Of a stretch of DNA of 64,000 nt, positions 28,782 to 39,592 are shown in pieces; positions within the stretch are counted from its first letter, which is position 1, and each line of letters begins with the position of its first letter. The notes under the pieces are model-generated. The model was not told where the DNA came from, did no database searches, and saw only the letters and a list, made by a program, of their open reading frames with translations. Source of the DNA: Lacticaseibacillus sharpeae JCM 1186 = DSM 20505 (lineage in GTDB: Bacteria > Bacillota > Bacilli > Lactobacillales > Lactobacillaceae); assembly GCF_001436225.1 (NCBI RefSeq), contig NZ_AYYO01000011.1, forward strand, positions 25,894 through 89,893. Reading direction: 5' to 3'. A program made the position numbers and the translations under genes.

Positions 28782-29231
28782 ATGACTAATCCAGTATTTG
28801 GTACCAAGAATCCTGATTATGATTATGTTGAACGTGTTGGGGTGTACGCCGTCATTCCGGATTCATCCAAGCGCCGGATTTTAGTGCTGGCCGCGCCCAA
28901 CAACGCGATTTTCCTGCCTGGTGGCGGGGTGGAACCGGGCGAAACGGATGCCGAGACGTTGAACCGCGAACTGCTCGAAGAATTCGGGGTCGCGGTCACC
29001 ATCGGCGCCAAGCTCGGCAAGGCGGCTGAGTACTTCTATTCCCATCACCGCCAGACGGCCTATTACCATCCAGCAACCTTCTATGCGGCCCAGGACATCA
29101 AGGTGGTTGCCGACCCCCTGGAGGATTTCAACACGCTAATGATGATGCCGATTGACTTGGCACTGGCACAACTGAAGCGGCCCACGCACCGGTACGCGGT
29201 GGCGGAATGGCTCAAAATGCAAAAGCAGTAA
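28782..29231 (+). CDS. Nudix hydrolase
   Basis: A 149-residue hydrolase with an intact Nudix box (GGGVEPGETDAETLNRELLE then EFGV). It follows the MutT-like layout with DYVERVGVYAVI at the start. Substrate unknown. CCAGGAGG lies 8 nt before the ATG at 28782, and TATAAT lies at 28715-28720. It is not closely similar to the Nudix protein at 8634. Confidence 0.9.
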   Translation: MTNPVFGTKNPDYDYVERVGVYAVIPDSSKRRILVLAAPNNAIFLPGGGVEPGETDAETLNRELLEEFGVAVTIGAKLGKAAEYFYSHHRQTAYYHPATFYAAQDIKVVADPLEDFNTLMMMPIDLALAQLKRPTHRYAVAEWLKMQKQ

Positions 29232-29235
29232 TACG

Positions 29236-29267
29236 AAAGGACGCGACTTGCAGTTGCGTCCTTTTTT
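29236..29267. terminator. Terminator between convergent Nudix and HD genes
   Basis: AAAGGACGCGAC pairs with GTTGCGTCCTTT, followed by T. Confidence 0.9.
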
Positions 29268-29272
29268 AGTGC

Positions 29273-30628
29273 TTACTGCAAAAGCTGGGGGTCGATGACT
29301 TCACCGTTTAGCAGGTACCGCTGGAACTGGGCGATGGTTGCCGTGTAGCCAGGAGTGCCAGGTTTGGCCAGCATCTGCTTGGGGAAGTAGAACCGTTCGT
29401 CCCCAGTGACCTTCCCGGTGATGGCGCCGACCAGGGGACTGAGTGTAGAGAGCTCTTCCAGCGTATCGTCCAACTGCATGATTTCAATCTGTGTCTTCGG
29501 GGTCGCACTTGTGGGGTCGTACTGGTCATATGGCAGGTCGAAGTTCGAATCCGTTGCGGTGTAGTAGCGGCGGTCAAAACCGGCCGCGGCGACGAGGTCC
29601 GCCATTGCGGGCAGCAGGTTCGCTGAGCTGGTCGTGAATGTCGCCGACTTGAATGGCCGCCGGTCGAGGAAGCGCGCCGCCAAATCGCTCAAGGTGGGGT
29701 CGGGATAGTCGAGCCAGTAGTGGAAGTACGTGTTCAGCACACCATCATCGAGCATCAGGTAATCGTGCAGGGTGAAGTTCTTGTTGAAGAATGGCGCGAG
29801 GAGCCGCGGGTTGAAGCGCTCGTCGAAGTCGCCGGCCTCGAATAATTCCTTGGCCCGTTCGAGCAGCTTCGTCAAAATCACTTCCATACTCCGGGAAACG
29901 GGGTGGAAGTAAATCTGCTGGTACATCTGGAAACGGCTGACGATATAATCTTCAACCGCGTGCATGCCGCTGGGTTCAAAGGCAATCCCGCCAGCGTACG
30001 GCCGCATCACCCGCAGAATCCGGGTCAAATCGAACAAGCCGTAGTTAGTGCCGGTGTTGTACGCGTCCCGCAGCAGGTAATCCATCCGGTCAGCGTCAAT
30101 TTGGCTGCTGATCATCTGGACGACTTGGGGGTTCGGGTAGGAATGGTCGATAACGCTGGCCACCTTGGCGGGGAAGTCAGGACTGACGCCGCGGAGGACC
30201 TTGTTCACTTCGGTGCTGGGGTCGGTCAGAATCCGCCGGGTAATCTCTTCGTGGTCGGTCCCGAAGATGTGCTCGAAGGTGTGCGAGTAGGCGCCGTGGC
30301 CGATGTCGTGCAGGAGGGCAGCACACAGGGCAACTAGGCGTTCATCGTCGTTCCACAGACCATCAGCACCACCATTTTGGGTTGGGTAGTTGCGCTGGAA
30401 GTTGTCGCAAATCTGGCGGGCAACTTCGTAAACACCCAGTGAATGGGTGAAGCGGGTGTGTTCAGCCCCCTGGAAGACCATGTTGGAGACACCGAGTTGG
30501 TGAATGCGACGCAGACGCTGCATTTCCGGGGTGTTAATCAGGTCCAGAATTACTTGGTGCTGGACGTGAATGTAGTTGTGCACGGGATCACGAAAAACTT
30601 TTTCCCGGGGTAACATTGGACTGTTCAA
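29273..30628 (-). CDS. HD-domain phosphohydrolase (dNTPase-like, YwfO type)
   Basis: A 451-residue enzyme. The HD metal-binding motifs are H at TRFTHSLGVYEVA, ALLHDIGHGAYSH and a later D in SSQIDADRMDYLLRDA. This is the SAMHD1/YwfO-like branch, in which Firmicute members hydrolyse dNTPs. TTG at 30628 is the start: GTAGGAGG sits 7 nt upstream, and the next ATG is only four codons later. The gene is divergent from the DUF1934 gene. Confidence 0.92.
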   Translation of the reverse strand: MNSPMLPREKVFRDPVHNYIHVQHQVILDLINTPEMQRLRRIHQLGVSNMVFQGAEHTRFTHSLGVYEVARQICDNFQRNYPTQNGGADGLWNDDERLVALCAALLHDIGHGAYSHTFEHIFGTDHEEITRRILTDPSTEVNKVLRGVSPDFPAKVASVIDHSYPNPQVVQMISSQIDADRMDYLLRDAYNTGTNYGLFDLTRILRVMRPYAGGIAFEPSGMHAVEDYIVSRFQMYQQIYFHPVSRSMEVILTKLLERAKELFEAGDFDERFNPRLLAPFFNKNFTLHDYLMLDDGVLNTYFHYWLDYPDPTLSDLAARFLDRRPFKSATFTTSSANLLPAMADLVAAAGFDRRYYTATDSNFDLPYDQYDPTSATPKTQIEIMQLDDTLEELSTLSPLVGAITGKVTGDERFYFPKQMLAKPGTPGYTATIAQFQRYLLNGEVIDPQLLQ

Positions 30629-30811
30629 TAGAAGGCCTCCTACTTGGTTACGTTCTATCTATATTATTATTCAAAGCTCTCATTAAATCCACCTACTGGC
30701 CCGTTCTTTCCCATCTAGAGCGTAATTTTGTTCGGCTCCAGCGTGGTTTCGCGTTATAATATCGGTTGAAGACATTTATTAGTCGAAGTTACGTACGTGG
30801 AGGTGCGCAGA

Positions 30812-31249
30812 ATGGATATGGCACAAGGAATTCCTGTTCGGGTGCAGCTCGAAACCTGGGTCACCCAAGATGGCCAGCAGGAACATCATCAGTTCGACGA
30901 GCAGGGGCAAATGGTTCGCCTCGGCGACACGGTCTATGTGCGCTATACCGAACCGGATGGCGACAAGCTGCCGGTGACCGTTAAGATTAAGGGCGACAAG
31001 CAGGTGGGTCTCAGCCGCGGGAGCAGTGCGGGCGACACCCACATGCACATGGATTTCATCGCGGAGAAGGAAATCGTGGCCCACTACCGCACGCCATATG
31101 GTATTATTCCGGTAAGTACAATTACGCCGCGGCTCGATGCCGTCTTCACGACCGAGCCACTTGGTGGGCAAGTCTACGTGGAATACCGGCTCAAAGCTAA
31201 CGGGCAAATTTTAGGCGATTACCGCATGCGATTGCTTTTTACTGCTTAA
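30812..31249 (+). CDS. DUF1934 family calycin-like protein
   Basis: A 145-residue protein of the YwiB/DUF1934 family (GIPVRVQLETWV, VYVRYTEPDG, THMHMDFIAEKEI, TPYGIIPVST). The family adopts a lipocalin-like barrel; its role is unknown. It stands directly before rpoE in many lactobacilli, as here. GGAGG lies 8 nt before the ATG at 30812; an in-frame GTG at 30797 overlaps that site. Confidence 0.9.
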   Translation: MDMAQGIPVRVQLETWVTQDGQQEHHQFDEQGQMVRLGDTVYVRYTEPDGDKLPVTVKIKGDKQVGLSRGSSAGDTHMHMDFIAEKEIVAHYRTPYGIIPVSTITPRLDAVFTTEPLGGQVYVEYRLKANGQILGDYRMRLLFTA

Positions 31250-31300
31250 TCAAGTATATTTAGATGTATCTGTGAAAATGTTGAAAGGGGCGCGACTAGT

Positions 31301-31858
31301 TTGAAACTTGACGTATTCAAAGACGCCGATAAAACTGAGTTATCCATGATTGAGGTTGCTCATGCAATCTTGGAGGAAAAGGGCGACACGATGGCCTTCG
31401 TCGATCTCGCCAACGAGATCCAGACGTACCTTGGCAAGAGCGATGAAGAAATTCGCGAACGCCTGCCGCAGTTCTACACGGATTTGAACGTTGATGGGAG
31501 CTTCATCTCCCTCGGCGACAACGTCTGGGGACTGCGCTCCTGGTACCCATACGAATCCGTCGACGAAGAGGTTAACCACCTCGACGAAGAAGAGGGCACG
31601 AACCGCCGCAAGAAGCGCAAGAAGGTTAACGCCTTCCTTGCTGACGCGGGCGACGACGATGACGTGATCGACTACAACGATGACGATCCTGAAGACGACG
31701 ACCTCGATACCGACGAAGATTACGACGAATCTGGCGATGGCTACGATGATGCAGCTGAAGACGACCCAGATGACGGCGATGACACTGAAGACGACTTGCC
31801 AGACGGCATCGAAGGTCAGCTCAACGAGTTCTCCGACGATGACGATGACGAAGAATAA
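31301..31858 (+). CDS. rpoE: RNA polymerase delta subunit
   Basis: A 185-residue protein. The N-terminal 90 residues are the HARE-HTH domain ([20 protein letters not shown], then [10 protein letters not shown]), and the rest is an almost unbroken Asp/Glu tail. Delta binds core polymerase, speeds recycling and raises sensitivity to initiating-NTP levels. The start is TTG at 31301 behind AAAGGGG. The order rpoE-pyrG is universal in this group. Confidence 0.97.
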   Translation: MKLDVFKDADKTELSMIEVAHAILEEKGDTMAFVDLANEIQTYLGKSDEEIRERLPQFYTDLNVDGSFISLGDNVWGLRSWYPYESVDEEVNHLDEEEGTNRRKKRKKVNAFLADAGDDDDVIDYNDDDPEDDDLDTDEDYDESGDGYDDAAEDDPDDGDDTEDDLPDGIEGQLNEFSDDDDDEE

Positions 31859-31871
31859 GCATTGCAAGAAG

Positions 31872-31899
31872 CTCCCCGCACGTGCGGCGGAGTTTTTTT
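31872..31899 (+). terminator. Terminator of rpoE
   Basis: CTCC-CCGCACGTGCGG-GGAG stem followed by seven T. Confidence 0.9.
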
Positions 31900-31979
31900 G
31901 TGCCATCGGCGGCCGTGAAAGTTTTCTGCAAATGTTTCACAATAAAATGAAACAAATCAAGAAACCACGGTGAATCAGG

Positions 31980-32116
31980 TTGACTTAGGAACGGCTTTTG
32001 GGTACGATACTTTTTGGGCACTCCAAGAAACAGCGTGAAGTAATTCACCTGTTCAGGAGTCAATTCAGTTACAAGCTCCCCGTTCCGATGAGAAATGGGG
32101 GGCTTGTTTTATTTTT
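31980..32116 (+). promoter_or_regulatory. pyrG promoter and CTP-sensing attenuator
   Basis: TTGACT (31980-31985), 17-nt spacer, TACGAT (32003-32008), then 7 nt and GGGC (32016-32019) as the predicted transcript start. Downstream, ACAAGCTCCCC (32071-32081) pairs with GGGGGGCTTGT (32097-32107), followed by TTTATTTTT. This matches the Bacillus subtilis pyrG mechanism: at low CTP polymerase adds extra G after GGG, and the poly-G tract pairs with the C/U-rich 5' terminator strand (GCTCCCC), so transcription continues. Confidence 0.88.
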
Positions 32117-32202
32117 GTTGTTTCACCCCGAAATTTCTGTTGTTAATTGCTACTCGTTGTTGAGCAACCGGACGTGTACGTCGCGTTTGGTGCTCGGTTT
32201 AA

Positions 32203-33816
<1,614 letters not shown>

Positions 33817-33843
33817 AACCGTTTAACTTCATATCCTGTTATT

Positions 33844-33876
33844 GAAGCGCCCCTTGTTTTTTGAGGGGCGCTTCTA
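33844..33876 (+). terminator. Terminator of pyrG
   Basis: GAAGCGCCCC, loop of mostly T, GGGGCGCTTC. Confidence 0.8.
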
Positions 33877-33947
33877 TACACTGGAATAATGAATGCGAAT
33901 TACAAGTTCGTAACACGACCGATTACGAGTAGTGAGGAATCGTTTTA

Positions 33948-35213
33948 ATGGAAAAAATGCTGATTCACGGCGGTAAGCGACTCGCCGGGGAGGTCGTCAT
34001 CGGCGGCGCAAAGAATAGTACTGTGGCACTTATCCCCGCCGCAATCCTGTCCCGGACGCCTGTTGTTCTGGATGGCGTACCCCACATTCAGGATGTATAC
34101 AACCTGATGAGCATTTTGGGCGAAATGAACGTCAAGTCCGATTTCACCGGGAACATACTGAAAATAGACCCAACCGCGATTGTCAAAACCGATTTGCCGG
34201 ATGGAAAAATCAAATCATTACGGGCTTCGTACTACTTTATGGGTGCGATGCTCGGTCGCTTCGGGCATGCCGTTATTGGGATGCCCGGGGGCGACGATAT
34301 TGGTCCACGGCCCATTGATCAGCACGTTAATGGGTTCGAAGCGCTTGGTGCCCACGTCATTGACCACAATGGCCTGATTGAAATCAACGCGCCTAAAGAG
34401 GGCCTCCACGGGGCACGTATCTTTTTGGATATGGCTTCTGTTGGTGCGACCATTAACATTATTTTGGCTGCCGTCACCGCTAAGGGTCAGACTGTGATTG
34501 AGAATGCCGCTAAGGAACCCGAAATCATCGACCTGGCGACTTACCTCAATAACATGGGTGCAACCATTCGTGGTGCCGGTACGGAGACTATTCGGATCAG
34601 TGGCGTGGAACAGCTTGCTGCCCACAACGCGCATACGATTATTCCGGACCGGATTGAAGCCGGAACCTACCTGTCACTCGCCGCAGCAATGGGTGAGGGC
34701 ATCATGGTGCGCAACGTGATTACGGAGCACCTAGATGCGTTCCTGGCGAAGCTCGAAGAAATGGGCGTGACGATGGAAGTGGGCGAAGACTCGATCTTCG
34801 TTTACCCATCCGGCGAACTCAAGATGGTGCAGGTGAAGACCAACACCTATCCGGGACTGGCAACGGACCTGCAGCAGCCACTCACGCCACTGATGTTGAC
34901 GGCGCACGGCGAGGGCCGCATTATCGACACCATTTACCCTAAGCGGACCCGGCACGTGCCGGAACTGGTGAAGATGGGTGCCGACATCCACGTGGAAAAT
35001 GATCAGATTATTATTCACCACAGTCCAGATCTCCATGGGGCCGACGTCGTTGCGGAAGAAATCCGTGGCGGTGCGTGCTTGATGGTCGCTGGCCTCATGG
35101 CAAGTGGCGACACGGTCATCTCGAAGGTCGACAACATCCTGCGTGGTTACGACCGCGTCGTGATGAAGCTGAAGGCCCTTGGCGCCGACGTTGAGTTGTT
35201 AGATTTGCCCTAA
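33948..35213 (+). CDS. murA: UDP-N-acetylglucosamine 1-carboxyvinyltransferase (Cys-to-Asp variant)
   Basis: A 421-residue enzyme of the first committed step of peptidoglycan synthesis (PEP plus UDP-GlcNAc). [13 protein letters not shown] holds the Lys-Asn pair (residues 22-23), and [10 protein letters not shown] lies near the C-terminus. In the active-site loop the usual G-G-C-x-I-G-x-R-P reads GGDDIGPRP, so Asp116 (34293-34295) replaces the catalytic Cys. Asp at this position occurs naturally in fosfomycin-insensitive MurA proteins such as that of mycobacteria and keeps activity. Gram-positives often carry two murA genes; this is the one next to pyrG and rpmE2. Confidence 0.96.
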   Translation: MEKMLIHGGKRLAGEVVIGGAKNSTVALIPAAILSRTPVVLDGVPHIQDVYNLMSILGEMNVKSDFTGNILKIDPTAIVKTDLPDGKIKSLRASYYFMGAMLGRFGHAVIGMPGGDDIGPRPIDQHVNGFEALGAHVIDHNGLIEINAPKEGLHGARIFLDMASVGATINIILAAVTAKGQTVIENAAKEPEIIDLATYLNNMGATIRGAGTETIRISGVEQLAAHNAHTIIPDRIEAGTYLSLAAAMGEGIMVRNVITEHLDAFLAKLEEMGVTMEVGEDSIFVYPSGELKMVQVKTNTYPGLATDLQQPLTPLMLTAHGEGRIIDTIYPKRTRHVPELVKMGADIHVENDQIIIHHSPDLHGADVVAEEIRGGACLMVAGLMASGDTVISKVDNILRGYDRVVMKLKALGADVELLDLP

Positions 35214-35313
35214 CTCGATTTGCGTTTGTTTCAGTAATCGAGTTGTGGTAAACTGAGACGGTTAAATAATATCTCTGAGGTAGGCAATATCTCAGGGCAA
35301 AGGAGTAATTACA

Positions 35314-35562
35314 ATGAAGCAAGGCATTCACCCAGATTACCACCAGGTTGTATTCATGGACTCAGCTACGGGCTACAAGTTCATCGCTGGTTCAACGAAG
35401 CACAGCTCTGAAACCATCACCATGGACGACGGTAACGAATACCCACTCGTTCGTGTCGAAGTTTCTTCAGATTCCCACCCATTCTACACTGGTAAGCAGA
35501 AGTTTGCTAAGGCAGATGGCCGTGTTGACCGCTTCAACAAGAAGTACGGTCTCAACAAGTAA
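35314..35562 (+). CDS. rpmE2: 50S ribosomal protein L31 type B
   Basis: An 82-residue type B L31 ([42 protein letters not shown]). It lacks the CxxC zinc-ribbon cysteines of type A, as expected. AAAGGAG precedes the ATG. Type B forms usually replace the zinc form in zinc-poor cells in bacteria that have both; here no type A copy is seen in the window. Codon choice is that of a highly expressed gene. Confidence 0.98.
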   Translation: MKQGIHPDYHQVVFMDSATGYKFIAGSTKHSSETITMDDGNEYPLVRVEVSSDSHPFYTGKQKFAKADGRVDRFNKKYGLNK

Positions 35563-35578
35563 TCCTAGAAACAACGGG

Positions 35579-35606
35579 AACGGCAGACCTCGGTTTGCCG
35601 TTTTTT
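35579..35606 (+). terminator. Terminator of rpmE2
   Basis: AACGGCAGACC pairs with GGTTTGCCGTT (one G-U), followed by T. Confidence 0.9.
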
Positions 35607-35609
35607 GTT

Positions 35610-35940
35610 TGCCCCAATTTGCTCGCAAATGTCACAAAAAAGTTTATAAAAAAGCTTGGCGAAAATCGCAAAGTTTCGTCATTGAATACTTATTGTATTG
35701 TTTAGTAAAAACTATGCGGCTTTCGTGTAAAATGCTGTTTTTAGCGACTTTAACAGAATTTCGCCACCGAACAATCCTTAATGGGCGCCGTTTTCATCTC
35801 GACGTGGGAATAGTTAGCGGCAAAACGCTAAAGTGCCGGCTTTTTAACAGAATTCACAGATATAAAAACTGGCTAACGATATTCTTATGCAGACTAATGC
35901 TATTCACTAATTTTAGGTGTCATAAATGAACCGCCAACCG
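35610..35940. other. A/T-rich gap without a gene
   Basis: No gene is supported. TTAGCG (35814-35819) gcaaaa CGCTAA (35826-35831) forms a hairpin with a T run 9 nt further on (AGTGCCGGCTTTTT), a possible weak terminator. Nothing else is recognisable. Confidence 0.4.
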
Positions 35941-35952
35941 TTTAGGAAGTGT

Positions 35953-36076
35953 TTGCAAAAGCATGGGGATGGGGTAATATAGTCTTTGCAAGGGCGATGA
36001 ACCCTATACAAACCTAAACTTACACTCCCCAAAAAAGTTCCCCCAAACTTTCCACCGCCCCGCGGTGGTTTTTTTA
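35953..36076 (+). ncRNA. Candidate C-rich regulatory sRNA with promoter
   Basis: TTGCAA (35953-35958), 16-nt spacer and TAATAT (35975-35980; TATAGT overlaps at 35978-35983) form a promoter. The predicted RNA starts about 35988, has a small AGGG/CCCT hairpin (35991-36004), a single-stranded stretch with CTCCCC, GTTCCCCC and CTTTCC, and a terminator CCACCGC-CCC-GCGGTGG with seven T (36052-36075). It is about 88 nt. The C-rich unpaired patches complement ribosome binding sites, as in RsaE/RoxS-type sRNAs; the family relation is only by analogy. Confidence 0.62.
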
Positions 36077-36331
36077 TGCCCTGAATTACAATTTCAGACT
36101 AAACTTAACGTATGGTAAGTAGAGACTTATTCCTGGACAAAATGTTGAACATATATTCACGGTTTTTGAACATAAGGCCCCGGATCGCACCAAATTCAAT
36201 CGTGCAGTGTGGGTACGTGCGGACATGGAGACGGTCTTCGGGGCCTTTAGCGTGCCCGCCACACATTCAGTTAATCGTCGGCGCAAAATACGTTGGGCAG
36301 TATGTTAGACTTATTTTAGGAGGTGGCGGTC
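36077..36331. other. Intergenic stretch before the membrane protein gene
   Basis: I see no convincing gene in this stretch. A frame on the plus strand overlaps the next gene in another phase and has no ribosome site. The last 20 bases hold the TTTAGGAGGTG site of the downstream gene. Confidence 0.4.
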
Positions 36332-36988
36332 ATGCAGATGGTGAAACGAATTTTTTATTGGCTGAATATTGGGGGCGCAATTGCGTACATTGCATTTTGT
36401 GGTGTGCGCCTGGCCCAGGGACACGAGACGTTCCCCAACCAAATGCAGTTAATGGTGCAGGTGGCTTCGGGCATTATCATTGCGTCACTGCCGCTAATCA
36501 TTGAACGCGTGACCAAGCGCCGGCTCCCGGACGTGTTGGTTGCATTGTATGAAGTGTTCATCCTGATGGCGATCTTGCTCGGAACCGGGATGCGGGCGTA
36601 TTCAATTCAGTACTGGGACAAGATCGAGCACATTTTTTCTGCCGGCATTTTGGCGGGGACCGGCTACATGATCTTCGCGGCGCTGACGCCAGATGACCAG
36701 TTGGCCCGGACCAATCCCGCGCTAATTGCCATCTTTGCCACTGTGTTCGGTATCAGCATCGGAGTTTTCTGGGAATTCTATGAGTTTTCGGGGGACTCAC
36801 TGCTTGGGATGAACATGCAGCGCTACATGGCCCACGGACACGCACTAGTTGGCCAAGCCGCGCTATACGACACAATGGGTGACCTCTTGATGGACGTACT
36901 TGGTAGCGTTGCTCTTGGCGTATACGGATATTTTGCGCTGCGCAAAAATCGGCGCTGGCTGGACACATTCAAGCTGCGGCGGCAGTAA
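36332..36988 (+). CDS. Polytopic membrane protein, YjdF/DUF2238-like
   Basis: A 218-residue protein with about six hydrophobic segments. Conserved-looking acidic membrane motifs WDKIEH, FWEFYEFSGD and DTMGDLLMDVLGS resemble the YjdF/DUF2238 family, of unknown function. TTAGGAGGTG lies 7 nt before the ATG at 36332. The gene stands alone between the sRNA candidate and an unknown gene. Confidence 0.72.
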   Translation: MQMVKRIFYWLNIGGAIAYIAFCGVRLAQGHETFPNQMQLMVQVASGIIIASLPLIIERVTKRRLPDVLVALYEVFILMAILLGTGMRAYSIQYWDKIEHIFSAGILAGTGYMIFAALTPDDQLARTNPALIAIFATVFGISIGVFWEFYEFSGDSLLGMNMQRYMAHGHALVGQAALYDTMGDLLMDVLGSVALGVYGYFALRKNRRWLDTFKLRRQ

Positions 36989-37118
36989 TCAAAAATAGTT
37001 AAATTAGGGAACCTTAATCCACCACGCGAGATTTGCGCACGCGTATAGCCCCAATGAAAATAGCGGTGTACAATGTCTATGACCATGCAGAAAGTGACGA
37101 ATAGCCTTGCGTAATTCG

Positions 37119-37853
37119 ATGATGTACGTGCGGTTCGAACCGATTTCGACCGCCTTCGTGACGATGGGGATTGAACCTGTCGATATGTTGAATACGGCCA
37201 ACGCAAACCCGCAGCACATCCTTGTGTTGCCCCCGGTTACGGACGACCTAACAATTAATGCCCACACTGGTTTCAATGTGATTGATGGTGGTGTGGCAGT
37301 CCGCCAGTTTCTTGAGAGTGTGCCGGGACGCAATGCTGCCTGGCTGGACTATCGGGAGCAGGACTTTGTGAACGATTTATTACCCCAAGAGATTGCAGAG
37401 CTGCTTTATCTGGGTCACCGCAAAACGCACATGGCGCTGCCTTTCTACTACAAATTGCAGAATCAGTATGCCCGCGTGCCCATGGCGACCGGCCTGGTGA
37501 ACTCGTACTGGCGGCATCCCGAGATGTTCGAAGCGGTCTTCAGTGCGGCGATTAACCGCCACCTGCGCGACCTGCTGAACCAGCAGGCGTTCTGGCTGCG
37601 GATGCACCGGCACGAAAAATTGCCGCAACTGCCATCTTCCGTGCAGAAGAGCTGGCAGGACATGTTGCCCGACGGTGTGGGCTTCGATTGGAACAGTGCG
37701 AAGGTGAGTGGCCAGACGGTCATCATCCCGCTCGTCCAGATTTCGGAGCGTCGGTTGTTCGTAGATGCGGACATCAACGACGTGCCGAGCGTGAAGGTGG
37801 GCCAATTGGTGCTCAACCGGGCAACTGGGGTATGGCATTCGATGCTCAGTTAA
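37119..37853 (+). CDS. Uncharacterised soluble protein
   Basis: A 244-residue cytoplasmic protein without recognisable domain. It has DLLPQEIAELLYLGHRK, a WLRMHRHEKLPQLPSSVQ stretch and a strand-rich C-terminus (QTVIIPLVQISERRLFVD). No clear ribosome site is seen, so the choice between adjacent ATG codons at 37119 and 37122 is arbitrary. A TACAAT box lies at 37069-37074. It is followed by the hairpin before murF. Function unknown. Confidence 0.7.
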   Translation: MMYVRFEPISTAFVTMGIEPVDMLNTANANPQHILVLPPVTDDLTINAHTGFNVIDGGVAVRQFLESVPGRNAAWLDYREQDFVNDLLPQEIAELLYLGHRKTHMALPFYYKLQNQYARVPMATGLVNSYWRHPEMFEAVFSAAINRHLRDLLNQQAFWLRMHRHEKLPQLPSSVQKSWQDMLPDGVGFDWNSAKVSGQTVIIPLVQISERRLFVDADINDVPSVKVGQLVLNRATGVWHSMLS

Positions 37854-37882
37854 GCTGGGCGTAACCAAATACAAGCAAACCC

Positions 37883-37924
37883 GTAGATGAGCTGCCTGGC
37901 GTCCTTGCCATCGCGCTCATCTAC
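37883..37924 (+). promoter_or_regulatory. Long hairpin in the murF leader
   Basis: GTAGATGAGC (37883-37892) pairs perfectly with GCTCATCTAC (37915-37924). Inside, a 4x4 loop leads to TGGC gtcctt GCCA. It is followed by GGTGATTTTAGGAG and the murF start 26 nt away. Only four T follow, so it could be a weak terminator of the upstream gene or a leader element. Confidence 0.6.
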
Positions 37925-37949
37925 AGGTGATTTTAGGAGAAGTAATATC

Positions 37950-39335
37950 ATGAAAATGACCCTTCAGGAAATCGCAGGGGTTTTGGATACAACCGTTGCA
38001 AAGGCCGCAGAGCAGTACTCTGTTACCGGTGTGTGCTTTGACACGCGCGAAATCAAACCGGGCGACTTGTTCGTACCGCTGGCGGGGGCGCGTGATGGCC
38101 ACGATTTCATCGAAACCGCGGCACAGAAGGGCGCCGTTGCCAGTTTCTTCGCCGCCGGGCACGCACCAGTCGACACCAAGCTGCCACTGCTGGTTGTTGA
38201 CGACCCGCTGACGGCGCTGCAGGACCTCGCTCGGTACTACCTGATGATTAAGGTGAACCCCAAGGTCGTCGCGGTGACCGGGAGTAACGGGAAGACCACG
38301 ACCAAGGACATGACGGCCGCCGTCCTTTCGACCCAGTACCACGTGGTGAAGACCAAGGATAACTTCAATAACAACATCGGGGTACCGATGACCATTCTCA
38401 GCATGGAGACCAACACTGAAGTTCTGGTGGTCGAAATGGGGATGGATCACCCCGGCGAACTGGATTTCCTGAGCAAGATGGCGGAACCTGACGTGGCCAT
38501 TATCACCATGATTGGGGAAGCCCACATCGAATTCTTCAAGACCCGCGACCGGATTGCGGACGCGAAGATGGAAATCGTGCACGGGCTCAAGGAAGACGGT
38601 CTGTTCATCTACAATGGTGACGAACCGCTGCTCCAGGAACGCGCGAAGAATGTCGAACAGGACCAAAAGACGTTCGGCCTGGATCCCACCAATGACCTGT
38701 ACGCTAAGAACATCGTGTCCAGTCAAACCCACACCGACTTCGACCTGTCGCGCTGGCCTGATCTGCACTTCACCATTCCGATTATGGGTGAATACAACGT
38801 CACCAACGCGCTGGCTGCAATCCTGGTCGGTCGCCGTTTCCACGTCAAGCCGGAATCCATCCAGCGGGCGTTGGCGACGTTCAAGGTCACGAGCAACCGG
38901 ACTGAATGGCTGGTGGGCGATGCAGGTGAGTCAATCTTGAGTGACGTCTACAACGCGAACCCGACCGCGATGGCCGCCGTGCTCGCGAACTTCTCTGGGT
39001 TCCCAACTAAGGGCCGCCGCATTGCGGTTCTTGGTGATATGCTGGAACTGGGTGAAGCCAGTCGTGACCTGCACGCGGGTTTGGCGAAGAGCCTTGATCC
39101 GGCTGCAATCGGTGAGGTATACCTTTACGGGAACGAAATGGCCGCACTCCGCGATGAACTAGCGGCCAAGTACCCAGCCGACCAGCTGCATTACTACCCA
39201 GAAGGTGAGCAGAAACGCCTGATTGTGAAGCTGGTTGAGGATGTGCGCTCCGTCGATCTCGTTATGCTAAAAGGCAGTCACGGAATGCACCTCGAGAATG
39301 TTTTACAGGCGTTGCTCGACGCTGAACGTGGCTGA
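37950..39335 (+). CDS. murF: UDP-N-acetylmuramoyl-tripeptide-D-alanyl-D-alanine ligase
   Basis: A 461-residue Mur ligase adding D-Ala-D-Ala to the UDP-MurNAc tripeptide with ATP. VVAVTGSNGKTTTKDM is the Mur P-loop, GEYNVTNALAAILVG and LSDVYNANPTAMAAVL are family blocks, and MLKGSHGMHLENV closes it. TAGGAGAAG precedes the ATG at 37950. The order murF then a DEAD-box helicase is standard in lactobacilli. Confidence 0.97.
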   Translation: MKMTLQEIAGVLDTTVAKAAEQYSVTGVCFDTREIKPGDLFVPLAGARDGHDFIETAAQKGAVASFFAAGHAPVDTKLPLLVVDDPLTALQDLARYYLMIKVNPKVVAVTGSNGKTTTKDMTAAVLSTQYHVVKTKDNFNNNIGVPMTILSMETNTEVLVVEMGMDHPGELDFLSKMAEPDVAIITMIGEAHIEFFKTRDRIADAKMEIVHGLKEDGLFIYNGDEPLLQERAKNVEQDQKTFGLDPTNDLYAKNIVSSQTHTDFDLSRWPDLHFTIPIMGEYNVTNALAAILVGRRFHVKPESIQRALATFKVTSNRTEWLVGDAGESILSDVYNANPTAMAAVLANFSGFPTKGRRIAVLGDMLELGEASRDLHAGLAKSLDPAAIGEVYLYGNEMAALRDELAAKYPADQLHYYPEGEQKRLIVKLVEDVRSVDLVMLKGSHGMHLENVLQALLDAERG

Positions 39336-39395
39336 GCCGTTTTCTGTAAATAAAGTTTTAGTTAACAATTGCCAATAATTTGCATAGTAACGCTC

Positions 39396-39443
39396 AAAAC
39401 GGGCGGTGGGGCTGGTTTCACGCCCACCGCCCGTTTGTTTTTT
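39396..39443 (+). terminator. Terminator of murF
   Basis: AAAACGGGCGGTGGG pairs with CCCACCGCCCGTTT, followed by a T run. Confidence 0.95.
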
Positions 39444-39592
39444 GTGGTGGGCGTTTTTGCAATATTTTCTTGGAAATGGTAAAGTAGTAAGAATGCTTTT
39501 TTCATAAGCATCATTTGAGCACTTTTCAAAGCAGTATTTTCAAATGTGTTTCCATCCTGTTTTGTGAGGTGCCGTTGTCGATACGGAACCAT

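Noticed and set aside
36112..36504. 130-residue frame overlapping the membrane protein gene
   Set aside because: No ribosome site, and it overlaps a gene with a strong AGGAGG site and membrane-protein composition in another phase.
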